Of a DNA stretch of 64,000 nt, positions 58,265 through 64,000 are shown piece by piece; position 1 is the first letter of the stretch, and every line of letters begins with the position of its first letter. Origin of the DNA: SKKY01 sp965228015 (GTDB lineage Bacteria; Bacillota; Peptococcia; Peptococcales; SKKY01). The notes beneath the pieces are model-generated. The model made no database searches. It had not been told where the DNA came from and saw nothing but the letters and a program-made list of their open reading frames with translations. The stretch spans positions 868,001 through 932,000 of the forward strand of contig OZ245787.1 in assembly GCA_965228015.1 (NCBI GenBank), given 5' to 3'. Both the position numbers and the translations under genes were made by a program.

Positions 58265-60085
58265 TTATTCTACTGTAACAGATTTTGCAAGGTTTCTGGG
58301 CTGGTCTACATTTGTTCCTTTTGCTACTGCCGTATAATAGGCAATTAGCTGTAATGGTATTGCAGTAATAACCGGGGTTAGAAGATCTGGCATTTCAGGA
58401 ATATAAAGTACTTTTTCTGCATATTTCTTTGACATTTCATCATTTCCTTGAGCAATAATTACAACTTTTGCTCCCCGGGCTTTTACTTCCTGAACATTTG
58501 ATAAAGTTTTATCAGAAATATTTTTCTGAGTATTAAGAGTAATTACATGAGTATTTTCTGTTATCAACGCTAGTGTTCCATGTTTTAATTCCCCTGCTGC
58601 ATAAGCCTCAGCGTGTACATAGGAAATTTCTTTTAATTTAAGAACCCCTTCAAGAGCAGCTGACCAGTCAAGACCCCTTCCAAGATAAAAAGCATCTGAT
58701 TCATTTTTTAAGTCTTCTGCGATTCTTTTATACATTTGGTTTTCTAAAACCTGGACTGCATTTGTTGGGATATTCCTTAAACTTTCAACAAAGGAATGAA
58801 TTTCTTTTTCTTCCATTGTTCCTTTTACTTCTGCAAAATATAGCGCCAATAAATATTCAGTAATAAGCATAGTTGTATAAGCTTTTGTTGAAGCAACTGA
58901 TATCTCAGGGCCTGCCCAAATATAGGCAACATAATCTGCTTCTCTGGAAATTGAACTGCCAACCACATTTGTAATTGCTAAAACCTTTGCTCCGGCTTCT
59001 TTGGAATATCTTAATGCAGCCAGGGTATCTGTTGTTTCTCCTGACTGGCTAACCACAATTACAAGCGTATCCTTGTCAACTAAAGGATCTCTATATCTGT
59101 ATTCTGAAGCGATATCTATTTCAACAGGAATTTTCAATAGTTTTTCAAATACAATTTTACCGACTAAACCAGCATGATATGCAGTTCCACATGCTACAAT
59201 AAATATTTTTTTCCAGTTTTTAATGTCTTCTTCCGGTATTTTCAATTCTTTAAAATCTACACTTTTTTCCTTTAGTCTTCCTCTAAGAGTATTTTTGAAT
59301 ACTTCAGGTTGTTCGTTAATTTCCTTTAACATGAAATGCTCATAGCCACCCTTTTCTGCAGCTTCGGAATTCCAGGTTATTTCTTGTAGTTTTTTTTCAA
59401 TTATATTTCCCTTAGAGTCTTTTACAACAACTCTGTCCCTGGTAATTTCAGCAAATTCCCCATCTTCTAATATATAGCAATTTCTTGTATATCTTAGTAT
59501 TGCAGGAATATCTGAAGCTATAAAATTCTCTCCTGTTCCAAGGCCCACTACTAATGGACTGTCTTTGCGGGCACAAAGAATTTTATCTGACTCTGAAGCA
59601 GCTACTGCACATAAAGCATATGAACCGTTTAGTCTTTCTACTGTTTTAAGAAAAGCTTTTTCAAAGCTTCCATCCATATATTTTTTAATTAAATGTACAA
59701 TTACCTCTGTATCTGTTTCTGAATAAAACTTATAACCTTCAGCAACCAACTCTTCTTTTATTTCCATATAATTTTCAATTATTCCATTATGAACAACTGC
59801 AACCTTGCAATCGTTACTTAAATGGGGATGAGAATTTTCATCCGAAGGTTTACCATGAGTTGCCCATCTTGTATGACCAATTCCAACTGTACCTCTTGGG
59901 TTTTCTTTTAAAACCCTGCTTTCCAGAATATCTACTTTTCCTTCGGCTTTAATTAGCTGAAGTCTGCTGTCATTGATTGTAACTATACCAGCAGAATCAT
60001 ATCCTCTGTATTCCAGCTTTCTTAATCCATCCAGTAATATATGAGGTGCTTGTTTATCCCCAATGTATCCTACTATTCCACACAT
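58265..60085 (-). CDS. glmS: Glutamine-fructose-6-phosphate aminotransferase
   Basis: 606 aa and intact. N-terminal CGIVGYIGD with the catalytic Cys2 (glutaminase), then HTRWATHGKPSDENSHPH, then two SIS domains (VSQSGETTDTLAALRYSKEA, GRGLDWSAALEGVLKLKEIS) and the C-terminal DQPRNLAKSVTVE. It makes glucosamine-6-phosphate for peptidoglycan. The leader carries the glmS ribozyme. Confidence 0.98.
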   Translation of the reverse strand: MCGIVGYIGDKQAPHILLDGLRKLEYRGYDSAGIVTINDSRLQLIKAEGKVDILESRVLKENPRGTVGIGHTRWATHGKPSDENSHPHLSNDCKVAVVHNGIIENYMEIKEELVAEGYKFYSETDTEVIVHLIKKYMDGSFEKAFLKTVERLNGSYALCAVAASESDKILCARKDSPLVVGLGTGENFIASDIPAILRYTRNCYILEDGEFAEITRDRVVVKDSKGNIIEKKLQEITWNSEAAEKGGYEHFMLKEINEQPEVFKNTLRGRLKEKSVDFKELKIPEEDIKNWKKIFIVACGTAYHAGLVGKIVFEKLLKIPVEIDIASEYRYRDPLVDKDTLVIVVSQSGETTDTLAALRYSKEAGAKVLAITNVVGSSISREADYVAYIWAGPEISVASTKAYTTMLITEYLLALYFAEVKGTMEEKEIHSFVESLRNIPTNAVQVLENQMYKRIAEDLKNESDAFYLGRGLDWSAALEGVLKLKEISYVHAEAYAAGELKHGTLALITENTHVITLNTQKNISDKTLSNVQEVKARGAKVVIIAQGNDEMSKKYAEKVLYIPEMPDLLTPVITAIPLQLIAYYTAVAKGTNVDQPRNLAKSVTVE

Positions 60086-60127
60086 AAAAGTGCCTCCCTG
60101 TTTTTAAGCACAACTGTTTCAGGACAG

Positions 60128-60250
60128 GCTTTGTCACTGAAATTACTTTCAGTTTTTAACCCTCCCTTTCGGTTAAACAGAAACCGGGAAGCATCCGCCG
60201 AAAACTTCGATTAACTTCCTCCTCGTCAGCCCTATGGGCTCTGGCGCTAC
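60128..60250 (-). ncRNA. glmS ribozyme
   Basis: On the minus strand the conserved core is present in order: TAGCGCCAGAGC (self-cleavage would fall before GCGCC), GACGAGGAGGAAGTTAATCG, TTCGGCGGATGC, AACCGAAAGGG, and CTGAAAGTAATTTCAGTGAC. It lies 40 bp before the glmS start. Glucosamine-6-phosphate-dependent self-cleavage lowers glmS mRNA. Confidence 0.97.
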
Positions 60251-60289
60251 AGTATCTTTATTGTGCTTATTTAGAATTAAAAATAAAAG

Positions 60290-60508
60290 TTAATCTCTGT
60301 TTCTGTAAATATTATTATCTTTATATACATTGTTAGAAGGCATTAAAATAGCCGCAATAATATAAACTAGTATTCCACTTCCACCGGCAAGGGTAAATAT
60401 TACAAATAGTAATCTGATAGCAGTACCCGATACTCCAAAAAACTCTCCGATTCCGCCACAAACTCCAAATATCATTTTATCTGTATTTGATTTATATAAC
60501 CCTTTCAT
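60290..60508 (-). CDS. PspC domain protein
   Basis: 72 aa. LYKSNTDKMIFGVCGGIGEF is the PspC signature, followed by one membrane helix (AIRLLFVIFTLAGGSGILVY). PspC-type proteins sense or respond to membrane stress. It sits between pyk and the glmS ribozyme; spacing of 38 bp to pyk allows co-transcription. Confidence 0.93.
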   Translation of the reverse strand: MKGLYKSNTDKMIFGVCGGIGEFFGVSGTAIRLLFVIFTLAGGSGILVYIIAAILMPSNNVYKDNNIYRNRD

Positions 60509-60546
60509 CTTCCCACCTCCCTTTAATATTCATTAATTTTCTTAAA

Positions 60547-62277
60547 TTATTTTAAATAAATTACACCCCTGTCAAGGTCAAGAGTTATCATATCTCCCTC
60601 TCTTAAACAGGAAACTGCATCTTCTGCACCAATAAGAGCGGGCTTTTTAAGTGAATAGGCAGAAATTGCTGTATGACTTGTAAGCCCTCCCATTTCAGTT
60701 ACAAAAGCTTTAGCTTTCTTCATCAAAGGAACATAATCTTTTTCAGTACTATAACTGACAAGAATATCCTGGGAATCTATTTCTTTTACATTTAATGGGT
60801 CTCTTACAATCCTAATTCTTCCAGAAATTGTACCTTCTCCGATGCCTACTCCACTTACAATTACCTTGCCAACAACTTCAACTTTAATAAGATTAGTGGT
60901 ACCCTGAATTTTTACAGGAACACCAGCGGCGATTATTACTAAGTCTCCGTTATCAATAAGACCTTCCATTAATGATGTATTAACCGCGCTTCTTATCATT
61001 TCATCTGTTCCGTCATTTTGTGATGTAATTACAGACTCCACTCCCCATACAAGCTTAAGCTTTTTATATACTCTCTCGCTGGGAGTTGCAGCAATAATTC
61101 TGGATTGGGGACGATATTTCGAAACCATTTTTGCAGTTGATCCTGATGTTGTTGATATGATTATTGCTTTGGCATCCAAATTTCGGGATAAACGATAGGC
61201 TGCACTGGCAATTGAATTGGGAATAGTATTCTTAAGAGGAATAAAATTTTCATTTTTCTCAAAAAATCCCATTTCCTTTTCAGTTTTTCTTGCTATGCGA
61301 TCCATCATAACTACAGATAAAAGTGGATATTTTCCTGCTGCAGTTTCTCCTGAAAGCATAATTGCATCTGTACCATCAAGAATTGCATTTGCTACATCGG
61401 AAGCCTCTGCTCTTGTCGGGCGTGGATTACGCATCATTGAATCAAGCATTTGTGTTGCTGTTATAACAGGTTTTCCAATAATATTTGCCTGTTTTATTAT
61501 TCTTTTTTGAACTACCGGTACCTCTTCTGGAGGTATTTCTACCCCTAAATCTCCCCGGGCAACCATTACACCGTCAGCAAGAGTTAGTATTTCTTCAATA
61601 TTTTCTACACCCTCAGCATTTTCTATTTTAGCAATTATGTCCATATCAGAATTTTCCCGCTCAATAATTTTGCGGATTTCTAAAACATCCTTACCACTTC
61701 TTACAAAACTGGCCGCCACATAGTCAAGTTTATAACGAATTCCAAATTCCAAATCAGCAATATCCTTATCAATAAGAGATGGAAGACTCAATTTTTTATT
61801 AGGAAGATTAACCCCTTTATTATTTGAAATTTCTCCACCGGTTATCACATTTGTGAAAATATCATTATTTTCGACTTTTGTAACCATCAATTCAATAAGA
61901 CCATCATCAATTAAAATTCGATCCCCTGGTTTTATGTCATTGCAAATATAATCATAGGTTACAGAAAACCTTTTTTCGTCTCCAAGAAGATCATCAGGAG
62001 TTACTATAACTTCACTACCTTGAGATAAAAAAACTTTTTCATATTTAAATTTTCCTGTTCGTATCTCCGGGCCCATTGTATCCATCATTATTGCAATTTC
62101 TCTGCTAGCATTTTTTTCCGCTTCCCGGATATTTTGAATTATTTCATAGTGAGATTCATGCGTTCCATGAGAAAAATTAAGACGGGCAACATCCACTCCG
62201 CTTTTTATAAGGTCTGTTAATACTGAAACACTGCTACTTGCCGGGCCTATAGTTGCAACAATTTTTGTCTTACGCAT
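60547..62277 (-). CDS. pyk: Pyruvate kinase
   Basis: 576 aa and intact: catalytic barrel (TKIVATIGPASS, GDLGVEIPPEEVPVVQK, and the ESGLL-type region MLSGETAAGKYPL) plus the C-terminal phosphohistidine-like extension (GEGTISGRIRIVRD, TEMGGLTSHTAISAYSLKKP) that clostridial pyruvate kinases carry. It makes pyruvate and ATP from phosphoenolpyruvate and ADP. Starts 13 bp after the pfkA stop. Confidence 0.97.
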   Translation of the reverse strand: MRKTKIVATIGPASSSVSVLTDLIKSGVDVARLNFSHGTHESHYEIIQNIREAEKNASREIAIMMDTMGPEIRTGKFKYEKVFLSQGSEVIVTPDDLLGDEKRFSVTYDYICNDIKPGDRILIDDGLIELMVTKVENNDIFTNVITGGEISNNKGVNLPNKKLSLPSLIDKDIADLEFGIRYKLDYVAASFVRSGKDVLEIRKIIERENSDMDIIAKIENAEGVENIEEILTLADGVMVARGDLGVEIPPEEVPVVQKRIIKQANIIGKPVITATQMLDSMMRNPRPTRAEASDVANAILDGTDAIMLSGETAAGKYPLLSVVMMDRIARKTEKEMGFFEKNENFIPLKNTIPNSIASAAYRLSRNLDAKAIIISTTSGSTAKMVSKYRPQSRIIAATPSERVYKKLKLVWGVESVITSQNDGTDEMIRSAVNTSLMEGLIDNGDLVIIAAGVPVKIQGTTNLIKVEVVGKVIVSGVGIGEGTISGRIRIVRDPLNVKEIDSQDILVSYSTEKDYVPLMKKAKAFVTEMGGLTSHTAISAYSLKKPALIGAEDAVSCLREGDMITLDLDRGVIYLK

Positions 62278-62290
62278 TTTCTCACCTCAT

Positions 62291-63253
62291 TTATAAATTT
62301 AATACTTCTGCCATCTCATATAGTAAATTATCTAACATTTTCTTGTTTTCACTTTTTTCTTTAAAAGGAATAAGGACTTTCTGATTTCCCTGCACTCCCA
62401 CCATATTTCCATGATTACTTTTCAGTAATTCTTCAACTGCCCAGTAACCTAATTTACTTGCAAGAATCTTATCAAAGGAACTTGGATTTCCTCCTCTTTG
62501 AATATGCCCTAATACAATTCTGTTTACATCCATGCCAAGATGTTGTTCCAACTTCTCTGAGAAAACATCTGATTTTTCAACACCTTCTGACAACACAATT
62601 ATCCCGTGGGCTTTACCTCTGTTAAATCCGTCTTTTATCTTTTTTGCAGTTTCTTGATATGAAAAATCCCTTTCTGGAATTAATATATCTTCCGCTCCTC
62701 CGACGATACCCGCTGTAAGAGCAATCCAACCCGAGTTTCTTCCCATACACTCTACTACAAAAGTTCTTTCATGACTGGAAGCTATGTCTCTTATTTTATT
62801 TAAAGCACTTACTACAGTATCAACTGCTGTATCAAAACCTATAGTATATTCAGTTCCGTAGACATCATTATCGATTGTCCCTGGAATTCCTATTACCTTT
62901 ACACCCAGTTTTTGAATTTCCCAGGCTCCCCGAAATGAACCATCTCCACCAATTACTACCAATGCATCTATTTCATTTTTATCCAAAATAAAACTTGCAT
63001 ATTTTTGGCCTTCTTTGGTTTTAAATGATTCACAACGTACTGTTTTAAGTATTGTTCCTCCACGTTAGATGATATCGGAAACACTTGTCATATTCATTTC
63101 ATAAAAGGAATTATCTGTAAGACCCTGGTATCCTCTTTCAAAGCCTACAACTTTAATATTATTATATATTGCTGTCCTTACAACACTTCGAATAGCTGCA
63201 TTCATTCCTGGTGCATCCCCACCACTGGTTAAAAGTGCAATTTTTCTTATCAT
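62291..63253 (-). pseudogene. pfkA: 6-phosphofructokinase, single in-frame stop
   Basis: 320 codons, the exact family length. LLTSGGDAPGMNAAIRSVVR, VVIGGDGSFRGAWEI, GIPGTIDNDVYGTEYTIGFD and GHIQRGGNPSSFDKILASKL are all intact. Codon 63 is TAA (63065-63067) in SDII-stop-RGGTIL, where the family has His or Tyr. No other lesion exists, so an artefact or a very recent mutation is likely. A loss of PfkA would block the main route of glycolysis unless another enzyme exists. Confidence 0.92.
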
Positions 63254-63266
63254 TTATCTATCCTCA

Positions 63267-63488
63267 CTATTCTCCGGACTTGATAACACCGTGCTTTGTA
63301 TATAATTCAACATTACCTCTGATTTTCATTGCAGAGGTCTGCTCTGTAAATTGGGCAATTAATATTTCATTTTTATCAATTTTCTCTGTATGATGGAGTT
63401 TAGTATCTTTTCCTCTGGTTATTCCGCTAATATTAACTCCATTTTCCAAAGCTTTTATAACAATATAGTCATTACCATTATTCTCCAT
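63267..63488 (-). CDS. mtrB: Tryptophan RNA-binding attenuation protein (TRAP)
   Basis: 73 aa. DYIVIKALENGVNISGITRG, DTKLHHTEKIDKNEILIAQF and TEQTSAMKIRGNVELYTKHG match TRAP over its whole length, including the Lys and Arg residues that bind GAG/UAG triplets. TRAP forms an 11-mer ring and, with tryptophan, represses trp operon expression. No trp genes are in the window. It overlaps coaD by 11 bp and is followed by pfkA. Confidence 0.93.
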   Translation of the reverse strand: MENNGNDYIVIKALENGVNISGITRGKDTKLHHTEKIDKNEILIAQFTEQTSAMKIRGNVELYTKHGVIKSGE

Positions 63489-63984
63489 AATACTTTGCCT
63501 CCTTCTGGTATTTCTCCTCTAAAACTTTTGCTACAACAGGAGGAACAAGGGTTGTAATATCTCCTCCCAGGCAAGCCACCTTTTTAATTATTGATGAGCT
63601 AATAAATGAATATTTTGCATTTGTCATTAAAAATACTGTCTCTAAGTCTGGATTTAAAGTTTTATTCATTGCAGCCATTTGCATTTCATATTCAAAGTCA
63701 GATATCGCCCTAAGACCTCTTATCATTGCACTGGCATTTTGCTGTTCAGAATACTCTGCCACTAAACCTGAAAAAATATCTATTGCTACTTTAGGCTCGT
63801 CCTTGAAGCATTTGTGAAGCAAAGCTACTCTTTCTCCTGCTGTAAAAATAGTAGCTTTGTAATTATCATTGGCAACAGCAATAATGACCTTATCAAAAAT
63901 TTTCACTGCTCTTCTGACAATATGAATATGCCCATTGGTCACAGGATCAAAAGTACCTGGATAAATTGCAATCTTTTCAAACAA
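63478..63984 (-). CDS. coaD: Phosphopantetheine adenylyltransferase
   Basis: 168 aa and complete. The nucleotidyltransferase motif YPGTFDPVTNGHIHIVRRA (T/HxGH) at the start and the ISSSIIKKVA motif near the end are diagnostic. It transfers AMP to 4'-phosphopantetheine, giving dephospho-CoA. The start at 63984 has GGGGG upstream, close to the window edge. Confidence 0.96.
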   Translation of the reverse strand: MFEKIAIYPGTFDPVTNGHIHIVRRAVKIFDKVIIAVANDNYKATIFTAGERVALLHKCFKDEPKVAIDIFSGLVAEYSEQQNASAMIRGLRAISDFEYEMQMAAMNKTLNPDLETVFLMTNAKYSFISSSIIKKVACLGGDITTLVPPVVAKVLEEKYQKEAKYYGE

Positions 63985-64000
63985 AACATAACCCCCAATA

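Noticed and set aside
8180..63067. Stop codon reassignment (TGA as Trp, TAG as pyrrolysine or Gln)
   Set aside because: In-frame interruptions use TAA, TAG and TGA alike, replace several different residues, and all three also serve as normal stops. Many frameshifts occur too, which recoding cannot explain.
1..64000. CRISPR arrays, phage modules or known defence systems
   Set aside because: No regularly spaced repeats, cas genes, integrases, capsid genes or restriction genes were seen; only one type II toxin-antitoxin pair.

Overview
The window comes from a low-GC, Gram-positive-lineage anaerobe. Gene content fits the Halanaerobiales branch of the Firmicutes: the era-cdd-dgkA-ybeY-pgpH-phoH-floA-nfeD gene order, an S-layer-homology remnant, TRAP, a glmS ribozyme and many clostridial IS families. 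No yqfC/yqfD sporulation genes lie between phoH and floA. The taxonomic call is inference, since no rRNA is present. Almost all native genes are on the minus strand; only pepF, xth and several transposases are on the plus strand.

Layout: 1-8360 is a conserved housekeeping block (mgtE, era, cdd, dgkA, ybeY, pgpH, phoH, two small membrane proteins, floA, nfeD remnant). 8361-31397 is rich in insertion sequences: three of the four ISLre2-like copies, one ISL3, two IS1182, one IS3 and one IS66. Between them lie pepF, a DUF554 protein, a run of broken iron-sulfur and methyltransferase genes, a broken globin-type chemoreceptor, a pseudopilin and metK. 31544-36425 holds two decayed stalk-domain surface proteins, then lysS and greA. 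36563-39310 holds the fourth ISLre2 copy, a truncated metal ATPase, a toxin-antitoxin pair and an S-layer scrap. 39318-42631 is a TPP-riboswitch operon for thiamine-precursor uptake and thiamine diphosphate synthesis. 42668-57496 is signalling and transport (PAS/GGDEF/HD, SLC13-type permease, DhaL-DegV, B12-binding sensor, CBS, MORN, P-type ATPase). 57521-63984 is rhomboid, glmS with its ribozyme, a PspC protein, pyk, pfkA, mtrB and coaD.

The most striking property is the density of broken reading frames. About 16 native genes, including phoH and pfkA, carry frameshifts or in-frame stops, although the protein sequence on both sides of each lesion is still recognisable. Many lesions are one-base losses in homopolymers, which could be in vivo slippage or sequencing error. 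A second class is more unusual. At least six frame breaks coincide with perfect inverted repeats (arms 18-29 bp, spacers 2-11 bp), and in three or four of them the extra bases are exactly those that perfect the palindrome. This is the signature of quasipalindrome correction by template switching. I consider it the best candidate here for something undescribed.

I found no CRISPR array, defence island, prophage, tRNA or rRNA. The regulatory RNAs (glmS ribozyme, TPP riboswitch) are clear known families.
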